Assembly: GCF_014204535.1 (NCBI RefSeq)
Contig: NZ_JACHLR010000003.1
Location: 124,001-188,000 of the forward strand
DNA length: 64,000 nt
From: Novosphingobium chloroacetimidivorans
Lineage (GTDB): Bacteria > Pseudomonadota > Alphaproteobacteria > Sphingomonadales > Sphingomonadaceae
Direction of reading: 5' to 3'
This document shows, one piece after another, positions 43,465 through 53,390 of the stretch (position 1 is the stretch's first letter; the number at the start of each line of letters is the position of its first letter). The notes below the pieces were generated by a model. That model was not told the DNA's origin and searched no databases. It saw only the letters and a program-made list of their open reading frames with translations. The position numbers were made by a program, and so were the translations under genes.

Positions 43465-43602
43465 ACGTCACCCTGAACTCGTTTCAGGGTGCATCGGGCG
43501 GCGCGTCTCGAAGGCTCGAGTTGCCAACGGCGAATGCGGCATGCGGCGGCATAGCGCCGGGCTTGGGGGCGAGATGGATCCTGAAACAAGTTCAGGGTGA
43601 CG
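43465..43602. repeat. Palindromic repeat, family A copy 2, between kdpB and kdpC
   Basis: A 138-base element. Left end CGTCACCCTGAACTCGTTTC, right end GAAACAAGTTCAGGGTGACG, exact inverted copies apart from small mismatches. It is the same family as 5016-5148. It is transcribed within the kdp operon and could form a long hairpin that protects or attenuates the message between kdpB and kdpC. Confidence 0.85.
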
Positions 43603-43633
43603 ATTGATGTTCGACAGATGGCTGTTGTGATCA

Positions 43634-45664
<2,031 letters not shown>

Positions 45665-45674
45665 GGAACGGTCC

Positions 45675-47393
45675 TCAGAAGAGCTGGCCGCGGATCATCG
45701 CGAGATGATCGGCGATGGGCCCCAGCGCGAGGCTGGGCAGGAAGGTAAGACCGCCGACGATCAGCACGATGCCGATCAGCAGGCCGGTCCACAGCGGGCC
45801 GGTGGTGGGGAAGCTGCCGGCAGTCTCGGGCGTGTGCTTCTTGGCCGCGAGGCTGCCGGCGACCGCCAGCATCGGCACGATGATGAAGAACCGCCCGACC
45901 CACATCGCGACGCCCAGCATGCCGTTGTAGAACGGGGTGTTGGCGGTCAGACCGGCAAAGGCCGAGCCGTTGTTCGCCACTGCGCTGGTGAAGGCGTAGA
46001 GGATCTCCGAGAAGCCGTGCGGCCCCTTGTTGAGCGGCCCTGCCAGGCCCACCGGCAACACGGCGGCGAGCGCCGTCATGCCCAGGATCACGAGCGGCAG
46101 CACGGCGATGGCGAGCACGGCGAGCTTCACCTCGCGGCTCTCGATCTTCTTGCCCACGTACTCGGGCGTGCGGCCGACCATCAGCCCCGCCACGAAGACG
46201 GCCAGGATGGCGAACAGCAGGAAGCCGTAGATGCCCGCGCCGACGCCGCCGATCACGACTTCGCCCAGCTGCATGTTGAACAGCGGGATCATGCCGCCGA
46301 GCGCCGTGAAGCTGTCGTGCATGGCGTTGACCGCGCCGCAGCTCGCAGCGGTGGTAACGACCGAGAACAAGGCGCTGGCGGCCACGCCGAAGCGGACTTC
46401 CTTGCCCTCCATGTTGCCGCCGGGGACGCCCAGGTTGTGGAGCACCGGATTGCCCGCCGCTTCCTGCCAGTAGGTCACCGTGGTGCCGACCAGGAACAGC
46501 GTCATCATCGCCGCCAGGATCGCCCAGCCCTGGCGCGTGTTGCCCACCGCCTTGCCGAACGTGTAGGTCAGCCCGGTGCCGATCGCGAAGATCGACAGCA
46601 TCTGGATCAGGTTGGTGAGCGCGTTCGGGTTTTCGAACGGATGCGCGGAGTTGGCGTTGAAGAAGCCGCCACCGTTGGTGCCCAGCATCTTGATCGCCTC
46701 CTGAGAAGCGACCGGCCCCAGCGCCAAGGTCTGCCTGGCGCCTTCCAACGTGGTCACGTCCACCGAACCGGCGAGCGTCTGCGGCACGCCGCTGGCGATG
46801 TAGAACAGCCCCAGCACGATCGAGAGCGGCAGCAGCAGGTAGAGCGTCACGCGCGTGATATCGGCCCAGAAGTTGCCGATCCCGGTCGCACCCCCGTTCG
46901 GGCTTGGACGCCGCGCGAAGCCGCGGAACAGCGCGAAGGCCAGCGCGATGCCGGTCGCCGCCGAGAGGAAGTTGTGCAGCGTCAGCGCCAGCATCTGCGA
47001 CAGGTTCGACATCGTCGATTCGCCCGCATAGCTCTGCCAGTTGGTGTTGGCGGTGAAGCTGATCGCCGTGTTGAACGCGAGATCGGGGCCGACCGCGCCC
47101 AACCCTCGCGGATTGAGTGGCAGCACCGCCTGCGCGCGCAGCAGCACATACGTCAGCAGCAGGGCCGCCGCGTTGAAGATCAGCATGTGCACGGCATATC
47201 GCCGCCAGGACTGGTCCTCCTGCGGGTCGATGCCGGACAGGCGATAGAACCCGCGCTCCACCGGGCCGAGCACGGCATGCAGCGGCGTGCGGCGTCCCTC
47301 GTAGAGTGCGAAGAGCCACAAGCCGACGGGCTTGGCGAGCGCCAGCAGCACGCCGACGAAGACTGCGATCAGCAGCCATCCTGCGATGGTCAT
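45675..47393 (-). CDS. kdpA: K+-transporting ATPase subunit A
   Basis: 572 aa, about ten membrane helices with four pore-loop repeats. Landmarks are [39 protein letters not shown], and [21 protein letters not shown]. It binds and channels K+ in the KdpFABC complex. The ATG at 47393 is 13 bases after kdpF. Confidence 0.97.
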   Translation of the reverse strand: MTIAGWLLIAVFVGVLLALAKPVGLWLFALYEGRRTPLHAVLGPVERGFYRLSGIDPQEDQSWRRYAVHMLIFNAAALLLTYVLLRAQAVLPLNPRGLGAVGPDLAFNTAISFTANTNWQSYAGESTMSNLSQMLALTLHNFLSAATGIALAFALFRGFARRPSPNGGATGIGNFWADITRVTLYLLLPLSIVLGLFYIASGVPQTLAGSVDVTTLEGARQTLALGPVASQEAIKMLGTNGGGFFNANSAHPFENPNALTNLIQMLSIFAIGTGLTYTFGKAVGNTRQGWAILAAMMTLFLVGTTVTYWQEAAGNPVLHNLGVPGGNMEGKEVRFGVAASALFSVVTTAASCGAVNAMHDSFTALGGMIPLFNMQLGEVVIGGVGAGIYGFLLFAILAVFVAGLMVGRTPEYVGKKIESREVKLAVLAIAVLPLVILGMTALAAVLPVGLAGPLNKGPHGFSEILYAFTSAVANNGSAFAGLTANTPFYNGMLGVAMWVGRFFIIVPMLAVAGSLAAKKHTPETAGSFPTTGPLWTGLLIGIVLIVGGLTFLPSLALGPIADHLAMIRGQLF

Positions 47394-47406
47394 GTGCCCG
47401 TGCCCC

Positions 47407-47496
47407 TCAGAATCGTTCGGGCCGCACGAGCGCGGCGACGAGATAGACGAGCAAGCCCAGCGCGGTCGCGCCGGCGAGCCAGAGATCGATGGTCAT
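47407..47496 (-). CDS. kdpF: K+-transporting ATPase subunit F
   Basis: 29 aa: [20 protein letters not shown] then AALVRPERF. It is a single membrane helix ending with the RPERF tail typical of KdpF. It stabilises the KdpABC complex at the membrane. AGGAGAG lies seven bases before the ATG. It is too short for usual gene callers but is clear from sequence and position directly before kdpA. Confidence 0.9.
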   Translation of the reverse strand: MTIDLWLAGATALGLLVYLVAALVRPERF

Positions 47497-47509
47497 GGCT
47501 TGGCTCTCC

Positions 47510-47593
47510 TCACGCACGCTCGCAGAGCGCGGCGTAGGCCAGGCTCCCGATCAGCAGTACGAGGAAAAGGCCGACCCAAAATACGTCGTGCAT
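47510..47593 (-). CDS. 27-aa membrane micro-ORF in front of kdpF
   Basis: 27 codons: MHDVFWVGLFLVLLIGSLAY followed by AALCERA. One membrane helix with a short polar tail holding a Cys. GCAGGAG precedes the ATG at the right distance, and the stop lies 13 bases before the kdpF ATG. It resembles KdpF in size and shape but is not a copy. Small frames of this kind before kdpF are present in related genomes as I recall, but no function is known to me. It is a candidate extra subunit or leader peptide. Confidence 0.6.
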   Translation of the reverse strand: MHDVFWVGLFLVLLIGSLAYAALCERA

Positions 47594-47833
47594 GGCGAAG
47601 CTCCTGCAGGCTCGCGCGACAAGGATGCGAGCCGTTGCAGGCGACCCATTAGGCCCGCCGCGCGTTGGAAATCGAGATGTGGGCTAAGCTCGCCGCATAG
47701 TGATTGCGTATGATTTCACGCTACTTGCCCCCGCGCCCATCCCTGCTCTCACGCGCGAGCGCATCTTCCGGCCACAACTTCCGCGCTCGCGCGCCGTTTC
47801 GCTTGGATGAGGCAGAAAGGCGATGGACCGGAC

Positions 47834-48307
47834 ATGACAAGGCCAACACCGGATAGTTCGCGAGGACAGACCCATGATCGCGACGAAGCGGAAGGCCGCG
47901 CCAGGCCCGCAGCTCCCGTCACGCCCGACGGCCGCTACCTTGTCGTGCGCGGCCGCTTGTGGCGGCGGAGCAATCCCCACCTCGACGAGGCGAGGCGCAA
48001 GGCGCTGGTCGCAGAGCTGATGGACGCACGCCGCGCCGTGAAGTCAGCGCTTCACGGCGCGGCCGAGGATTTGCGCACCGCGCGCGGCCGCGTGGATGCC
48101 GCGAAGGTCGCCCTGGGTGAACGCGGCCCGGTCTGGTGGGACGATGGCGCGCCCGACTACAATCGCCACCTCGTCCGCAACACGCCTTACGCACAATGGC
48201 ATGCGCTGCCGGAGGATCAGGCCTTCGTCCAGCGGGCGATGAAGAAGCCGTCGAGCCCGCCTTCGTCCCGCAGCATGCCGGGGTCGGTTCGCAGCCAGCC
48301 CTCATGA
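47834..48307 (+). CDS. Conserved hypothetical protein (RYLVVRGRLWR-type)
   Basis: 157 aa. After a polar N-terminus it has GRYLVVRGRLWRRSNPHL, a helical run LVAELMDARRAVKSALHG, then VDAAKVALGERGPVWWDDGAPDYNRHLVRNTPY. This is a widely conserved small proteobacterial protein without an assigned function. The ATG at 47834 (MTRPTPD) was chosen. The last 30 codons overlap the 3' end of rsmB on the other strand by 91 bases and look less conserved, so the gene may have extended into its neighbour. Confidence 0.75.
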   Translation: MTRPTPDSSRGQTHDRDEAEGRARPAAPVTPDGRYLVVRGRLWRRSNPHLDEARRKALVAELMDARRAVKSALHGAAEDLRTARGRVDAAKVALGERGPVWWDDGAPDYNRHLVRNTPYAQWHALPEDQAFVQRAMKKPSSPPSSRSMPGSVRSQPS

Positions 48308-49449
48308 TCAGGGGCAAATCCCGCCGGCAGTTCGTCGGCGCGGATCACGTTCCGATCGAGCGCGACCTTGCCGGCGCGCTCCTCGCCCTCCTCGGGCTCC
48401 AGCGAGCACACCGCGTACACGAGCCTTCCGCCCGGGACCAGCCATTCGGCTGCCCGTGACAGCAGGGCGCTCTGCAATTCGGCCATGTCGGCGATCTGGC
48501 GCGGGCCGATGCGATGCAGCACGTCCGGGTGACGGCGGCACGTGCCGGTCGCGGTGCACGGCGCGTCGAGCAGGATCGCATCGTAGGCTTGATCGGGCTG
48601 CCAGGTCCGGGCGTCGGCGGTTACCACTTGGGCGGCAAGGCCCGTGCGGTCGAGGTTGTGGCGCAGGCGCTCCAGCCTCCGCTTGCTGACATCGAGCGCA
48701 GTGACCTGCCACCCGGCGGCGGCGAGCTGGAGCGTCTTGCCGCCTGGCGCCGCGCACAGATCGAGCACGCGCCGGCCCTCTCCCTGTCCCAGCAATCGCG
48801 CGGGCAGGCTGGCGGCGAGGTCCTGCACCCACCAGGCGCCATCGCGGTAGCCGTCCAGGCTCTCGATGGAAGCGCCGCGCGGCAGCCGCACATGGCCGGA
48901 AGCCAGGGACGTGCCACCCAGGCGCGCGGCCCACTCCGCCGTCGCGTCGATCTCGCGCAGGGTCACGTCGAGCGGCGGCGGCTCGGCCAAACCTCGCGCG
49001 ATCGCAGCGGTCCGCTCGCCCCACCGCTCGCTCACGGCAGGGGGCAGAGTGGGCATCTCGGGCAGCGCCGCCCCACCCTTCATCAGCGTCGAGAACACCC
49101 CATGCGCGAGCCGCCGGGGGCCACCCATCAGCAGCGGCAACCCGGTCGCGATCACGGCATGCGCGGGTGTCTCCAGCCGCAGCACTTGCGCCAGCATGAT
49201 CTCCAGCACGGCACGCGACTTGGCATCGTCGGGCAGCACCTGCTGCGTGGCGCTGTCGATCAGCGCGTCAAGGTCGGTGCGCCACCGCAGCGCTTCGGAG
49301 GCTATGGCGCGGGCAAGCGCACGGTCGGGCTCGCCCCGGATACGAGCCAGCGCCGAGCTGCCCGCCTGCTCCAGGGTCTCGCCACGCCGCAGCACCGCAT
49401 CGATCAAGCTGAGCGCGGCACGTCGCGCCGGAAGTCCGGGTATGTCCAT
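48217..49449 (-). CDS. rsmB: RsmB-family rRNA (cytosine-C5) methyltransferase
   Basis: 410 aa. It has an N-terminal NusB-like RNA-binding domain (about residues 1-130) and a C-terminal SAM methyltransferase with LDLCAAPGGKTLQLAAAGW, the catalytic Cys pair (DAPCTATGTCRRHPD and VYAVCSLEPEEGE), and a DVS motif. It methylates 16S rRNA, at C967 in E. coli numbering if it is the true orthologue. The ATG is at 49449. The gene converges on and overlaps the small protein gene. Confidence 0.88.
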   Translation of the reverse strand: MDIPGLPARRAALSLIDAVLRRGETLEQAGSSALARIRGEPDRALARAIASEALRWRTDLDALIDSATQQVLPDDAKSRAVLEIMLAQVLRLETPAHAVIATGLPLLMGGPRRLAHGVFSTLMKGGAALPEMPTLPPAVSERWGERTAAIARGLAEPPPLDVTLREIDATAEWAARLGGTSLASGHVRLPRGASIESLDGYRDGAWWVQDLAASLPARLLGQGEGRRVLDLCAAPGGKTLQLAAAGWQVTALDVSKRRLERLRHNLDRTGLAAQVVTADARTWQPDQAYDAILLDAPCTATGTCRRHPDVLHRIGPRQIADMAELQSALLSRAAEWLVPGGRLVYAVCSLEPEEGEERAGKVALDRNVIRADELPAGFAPDHEGWLRTDPGMLRDEGGLDGFFIARWTKA

Positions 49450-49504
49450 CGCCTGCACCTAGGAGCGATTGCCAAGCCGCGCCAGCCGCCCCACATGCAA
49501 AAGC

Positions 49505-49687
49505 ATGACACAGCCAGCCAGCTTCCAGCGAGCCACCCGGCGCCCGGAGACCTTCCAGAAGCCCGCGCACTGGACGGACACACCGCCCCCGAAGCCCGAA
49601 GCCGCCCGGTCGGAACCGGATCCCGACGGTCTTTCGCCCACGCGCTATGGCGACTGGGTGCACAACGGCATCGCCATAGACTTCTGA
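49505..49687 (+). CDS. DUF1674 (SDHAF4-like) small protein
   Basis: 60 aa. The C-terminal part matches DUF1674: RPETFQKPAHW and GLSPTRYGDWVHNGIAIDF. The family includes mitochondrial SDHAF4, which assists succinate dehydrogenase flavoprotein maturation. The same role here is inference from family. I placed the start at the ATG at 49505 (MTQPAS); a longer in-frame start at 49469 is possible. It ends just before the convergent GGDEF gene. Confidence 0.85.
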   Translation: MTQPASFQRATRRPETFQKPAHWTDTPPPKPEAARSEPDPDGLSPTRYGDWVHNGIAIDF

Positions 49688-49694
49688 GCGCTGC

Positions 49695-50696
49695 TCAGGG
49701 CTGCGCGGCGTCCATTCCTGCGGCGACGCAACAGTTGCGACCGCCGCGCTTGGCGGCGTATAACGGAGCATCGGCGGCGGCAAACCAGTGCTCTGCGTCG
49801 GTCGTCGCGCCATCGAGCATGGCCACCCCGAAGCTGGCGGTGATTACCAGGTGCACACCCGGCAAGGGCTCGATCGAGGCGGAGGCTATGGCCTCGCGGA
49901 AGCGGTCCGCAGCGGCGAGTGCCGCCTCGCTCCCGGTTTCGGGCATCAGCATGGCGAACTCCTCGCCTCCCAGCCGTCCGAGCAGGTCATTGGGCCGCTT
50001 GGCAGCTTCGAGCACTGCGGCGACCTGTCGCAGCACCGTATCGCCTGCCGGATGGCCATAAGTGTCGTTGATCGACTTGAAGTGATCGATGTCGATCATC
50101 GCCAGGCTCGCCGGGCGACCATAGCGACGGTGCCGCTCGATCTCCTGGTTGGCGCTCTCGACGAAGCCTCGTCTGGTCAAAACGCCCGTCAACTGATCGC
50201 GCCCGGCGATGCGGCGCAGTTCCAGCTCGTCGACGACGATCCGCGCGAACTTGTCGAGGATGGCGATCTCGGCGGGCGAGAATTCGCGCGTCTGGGTGTC
50301 GATGGCACAGAGCGAGCCGACGTTGTAGCCCTCCGAGGTGCGTAGCGGCACGCCGGCATAACTGCGGATGTTGAGCTCGCCGCGCACCAGCGGATTGTCG
50401 GTAAAGCGCTCGTCCTTGGTGGCGTCTGGAATCACCAGCGGCTCGCGCTGGGCAATCGTGTGGGTGCAGAACGACACGGCGCGCGATGTCTGCGCCGCGT
50501 CGATCCCGCTGCGGGCCTTGAACCACTGCCGGTCGGCATCGATCAGCGACACCGCGGCCATAGGCACGCCCAGGACGGTACGGATCAGGGCAACGACATT
50601 CTCGAAGGGTTCTTCGGGCGGTGTGTCCAGCACTTCGAGACGGCGCAGAGCCGCGAGCCGGGCGAATTCATCGTTCAACGCAGGATCTCGATACAT
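49695..50696 (-). CDS. GAF-GGDEF diguanylate cyclase
   Basis: 333 aa. A GAF domain (about residues 20-155, with SLIDADRQWFKARSGI and SYAGVPLRTSEG) precedes a GGDEF domain (about residues 165-325) with active-site LLGRLGGEEFAMLMPET, and DIDHFKSINDTYGHPAGD. GGEEF is intact, so it should make cyclic di-GMP. There is no inhibitory-site RxxD directly before it (the residues there are RPND... LLGRLGG). The start is ATG at 50696. The GAF input signal is unknown. Confidence 0.92.
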   Translation of the reverse strand: MYRDPALNDEFARLAALRRLEVLDTPPEEPFENVVALIRTVLGVPMAAVSLIDADRQWFKARSGIDAAQTSRAVSFCTHTIAQREPLVIPDATKDERFTDNPLVRGELNIRSYAGVPLRTSEGYNVGSLCAIDTQTREFSPAEIAILDKFARIVVDELELRRIAGRDQLTGVLTRRGFVESANQEIERHRRYGRPASLAMIDIDHFKSINDTYGHPAGDTVLRQVAAVLEAAKRPNDLLGRLGGEEFAMLMPETGSEAALAAADRFREAIASASIEPLPGVHLVITASFGVAMLDGATTDAEHWFAAADAPLYAAKRGGRNCCVAAGMDAAQP

Positions 50697-50826
50697 CCCT
50701 TGTACTCACTCTGGCCTGACACTCGTTTAGACGACCACTTGCCACATTGCCGACCTGGATGAGTACACAAGTGATCGTTAACAAATCTCTTCTCGATCCG
50801 CTCCGCTCGCCGCAGCGTGGGTGCCA

Positions 50827-51366
50827 TCAGGGGACGATCTCGATCTCCGCGCCATCGGGGACGAGGCGCCACAAGGTTTCGATCTCCCGGTTGGACACGG
50901 CGATGCAGCCGTCGGTCCAGTCGCCGGCGATGCGCTCGGGAGAGGCATTGGGCTGGCCATGGATCATGATCAATCCACCGGCGCTGCGCCCCACCGCGCG
51001 TGCCGCCGCGACCTGGGCGGCCGTGGGGTAGGAGACGTGGAGCGAGAGATGGTAGGCGCTGCGCGGATTACGCCAGTCGATGCGATACCGACCCTCCGGC
51101 GTGCGGCCATCGCCTTCGAAGCGCTTGGCTCCGTGGGGCTCGGGGCCAAGCTGGATGTCAGCGACGGTCAGCAGCAACTGCCGCCCCGACCAGACCTCCA
51201 GCGTGCGCGCGGCCTTGCGCACGCGCAGGAAGTCGGCCCGGAGCGCCGGGCGCGGCGCGTGGGCGATGGAGGATGGCGCAGGTCGCGGCGGCAAAGGCGC
51301 CGAACTGCAGCCCGCCACGATCAGCAGGACGATGGGAGTGAACCGCCGCATCGCCCTGCCTATCAT
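50827..51366 (-). CDS. L,D-transpeptidase (YkuD/YafK-type) lipoprotein
   Basis: 179 aa with a signal peptide and lipobox VAGC. A YkuD domain has the substrate-facing LGPEPHGAKRFEGDGRTPEGRY and the catalytic region GLIMIHGQPN then GDWTDGCIAVSNREIE (catalytic His and Cys). It cross-links or anchors proteins to peptidoglycan. Start ATG 51366 or 51351 (MRRFTP), both plausible. It follows purA on the same strand after 5 bases. Confidence 0.86.
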   Translation of the reverse strand: MIGRAMRRFTPIVLLIVAGCSSAPLPPRPAPSSIAHAPRPALRADFLRVRKAARTLEVWSGRQLLLTVADIQLGPEPHGAKRFEGDGRTPEGRYRIDWRNPRSAYHLSLHVSYPTAAQVAAARAVGRSAGGLIMIHGQPNASPERIAGDWTDGCIAVSNREIETLWRLVPDGAEIEIVP

Positions 51367-51371
51367 CACCC

Positions 51372-52661
51372 TCAGTCCTGGAACGGGTCGCGCACGAGGA
51401 TGGTGTCCTCGCGCTCGGGGCTGGTGGAGACCAGCGCCACCGGCGTCTCGATCAGTTCCTGCACGCGCTGGATGTACTTGATCGCCTGCGCCGGCAGGTC
51501 CGCCCACGAGCGGGCTCCGGCGGTGGTGCCGCTCCAGCCTTCCATTTCCTCGTAGATCGGCTCGACGTTGGCCTGGTCGGCGGCGTGGCTGGGGAAGTAG
51601 TCCAGCACCTTTCCATTCAGGCGATAGCCGGTGCAGATCTTCACCTTGTCGAAGCCGTCGAGCACGTCGACCTTGGTCAGGGCGATGCCGGTCACGCCCG
51701 AGATCGCGCAGGACTGGCGCACCAGCACCGCGTCGAACCAGCCGCAGCGGCGCTTGCGGCCGGTAACGGTGCCGAACTCGTGACCACGCTCGCCCAGCCG
51801 CTGGCCGGTTGCGTCCTCCAGCTCGGTCGGGAACGGGCCCGAGCCGACGCGGGTGGTGTAAGCCTTGACGATGCCGAGCACGAAGCCGGTGGCCGAGGGA
51901 CCCAGGCCCGAGCCGCTGGCGGCAGTGCCGCTGACGGTGTTGGAGCTGGTGACGAACGGATACGTGCCGTGATCGACATCGAGCAGCACGCCCTGCGCGC
52001 CTTCGAACAGGATGCGCGCGCCCGCCTTGCGCACCTTGTTCAGGCGCTTCCACACCGGCTGCGCATACTGCAGCACGAATGGCGCGATCTGCTTGAGCGC
52101 ATCGATCAGCGCGGCGCGATCGACCGGCGCCTCGCCGAAGCCGGCGCGCAGCGCGTCGTGGTGGGCGCAGAGACGATCGAGCTGCGGTTCCAGCGCGTCG
52201 AGGTGCGCCAGATCGCAGACGCGGATCGCGCGGCGGCCGACCTTGTCCTCGTAAGCCGGGCCGATGCCGCGCCCGGTGGTGCCGATCTTGCCCGAACCGG
52301 CGGCGGCCTCGCGCAGGCCGTCGAGCACGCCGTGGATCGGCAGGATCAGCGGGCAGTTGTCGGCGATGGCGAAGTTCTCGGTATTGATCACCACGCCCTG
52401 GCCTTCGAGCTTCTCGACCTCCGCCTTCAAGGCCCAGGGATCGAGCACCACGCCGTTGCCGATGATCGAGAGCGTGCCGGTGACGATGCCCGAGGGCAGC
52501 AGCGAGAGCTTGTAGACCTGCTCGCCCACGACGAGCGTGTGGCCGGCATTGTGGCCGCCCTGGAAGCGCACCACGGCATCGGCCCGGCTCGCCAGCCAGT
52601 CGACGATCTTGCCCTTGCCCTCATCGCCCCACTGGGCGCCGATCACGGTTACGTTGGCCAC
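51372..52661 (-). CDS. purA: Adenylosuccinate synthase
   Basis: 429 aa, normal length. It has the P-loop [18 protein letters not shown], the GGHNAGHT loop, [18 protein letters not shown], and [17 protein letters not shown]. It adds aspartate to IMP in the AMP branch of purine synthesis. The 157 bases upstream (52662-52818) hold no gene. Confidence 0.97.
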   Translation of the reverse strand: MANVTVIGAQWGDEGKGKIVDWLASRADAVVRFQGGHNAGHTLVVGEQVYKLSLLPSGIVTGTLSIIGNGVVLDPWALKAEVEKLEGQGVVINTENFAIADNCPLILPIHGVLDGLREAAAGSGKIGTTGRGIGPAYEDKVGRRAIRVCDLAHLDALEPQLDRLCAHHDALRAGFGEAPVDRAALIDALKQIAPFVLQYAQPVWKRLNKVRKAGARILFEGAQGVLLDVDHGTYPFVTSSNTVSGTAASGSGLGPSATGFVLGIVKAYTTRVGSGPFPTELEDATGQRLGERGHEFGTVTGRKRRCGWFDAVLVRQSCAISGVTGIALTKVDVLDGFDKVKICTGYRLNGKVLDYFPSHAADQANVEPIYEEMEGWSGTTAGARSWADLPAQAIKYIQRVQELIETPVALVSTSPEREDTILVRDPFQD

Positions 52662-52818
52662 AGTTACACTGCCTCCACCTGCCAGGGTGGATCCACGGAA
52701 CGCCCTTCGACAGGACTCGGCGATCGGGATGGTTCGGTCGAGCGGCAGGCCGCCCGGATTGCGGGGGCGCTCCTAAGGCAAGGGCGATGGGCACGTCAAG
52801 CCGGCATCGCGGGGCCCT

Positions 52819-53265
52819 TCAAGATGACAGGCCGATCCCTTCGTAGAACTCGCCGGTCAGATCGCCCGGACCCGAATAGAGCAGTTCGTGCAGGCGCCAG
52901 GAGATGCGCCAGCGATCGCCGCCGTCGACATAGTACTCGTAGTAACGCGCGACCGTCGTGGTTGGCGGGCCCAGGATCCAGGCGTAGTGCTCGGTAACAT
53001 ACGTCCGCCCGCTGGCGCGCTCGGGTCCGGTCAGTTCGAGGTACGGGGTGCGATAGCCGACGAGCACCCGCTTGATGCCTGCCAGCGTGCGCTCGAACTC
53101 GCGCACGATCTCGTCGCGGCCGCGCAGCACCGAGCCGTCGACCCGCCACTCGGCGTCGGGGGTGAAGCACTGCGCAAACGCCGCGGCATCCTTGCGCCAG
53201 ACCGCATCGGTGTAGAGCGCATGCAACTGGCGGATGCGCGCCTCGGAATTGGCGAAATCGGTCAT
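52819..53265 (-). CDS. NTF2-like / SnoaL-like domain protein
   Basis: 148 aa. A single NTF2-fold domain with IRQLHALYTDAVWRKDAAAFAQCF, DAEWRVDGSVLRGRDEIV and YYEYYVDGGDRWRISWRLHELLYS. It is of the SnoaL_4 type, related to but clearly different from the protein at 6669-7115 of equal length. It lies 125 bases after treY on the same strand. A link to trehalose metabolism is not supported by its sequence. The start is the ATG at 53265. Confidence 0.78.
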   Translation of the reverse strand: MTDFANSEARIRQLHALYTDAVWRKDAAAFAQCFTPDAEWRVDGSVLRGRDEIVREFERTLAGIKRVLVGYRTPYLELTGPERASGRTYVTEHYAWILGPPTTTVARYYEYYVDGGDRWRISWRLHELLYSGPGDLTGEFYEGIGLSS

Positions 53266-53350
53266 CGGCGAAGGCGTGTCGCGCTGGCCCCGGTGGCGGA
53301 CATGAGCAATCGCTAGACCCGCAATAGGCCGGCCTGGCAACCGATAGTCC

Positions 53351-53376
53351 GGTCCGATCCTCCACCGGATCGGACC
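53351..53376. other. Perfect stem-loop downstream of treY
   Basis: GGTCCGATCC and GGATCGGACC form a 10-base perfect stem around TCCACC. It lies 14-40 bases after the treY stop on the minus strand. There is no T-run after it on either strand, so it is at best a pause or RNA-stability element. Confidence 0.4.
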
Positions 53377-53390
53377 AGCGCAGTTGCGAG

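Noticed and set aside
52662..52818. Possible additional palindromic repeat upstream of purA (CCCTTCGACAGGACTCGG)
   Set aside because: Only one arm resembles known sphingomonad repeats; I found no matching inverted end.
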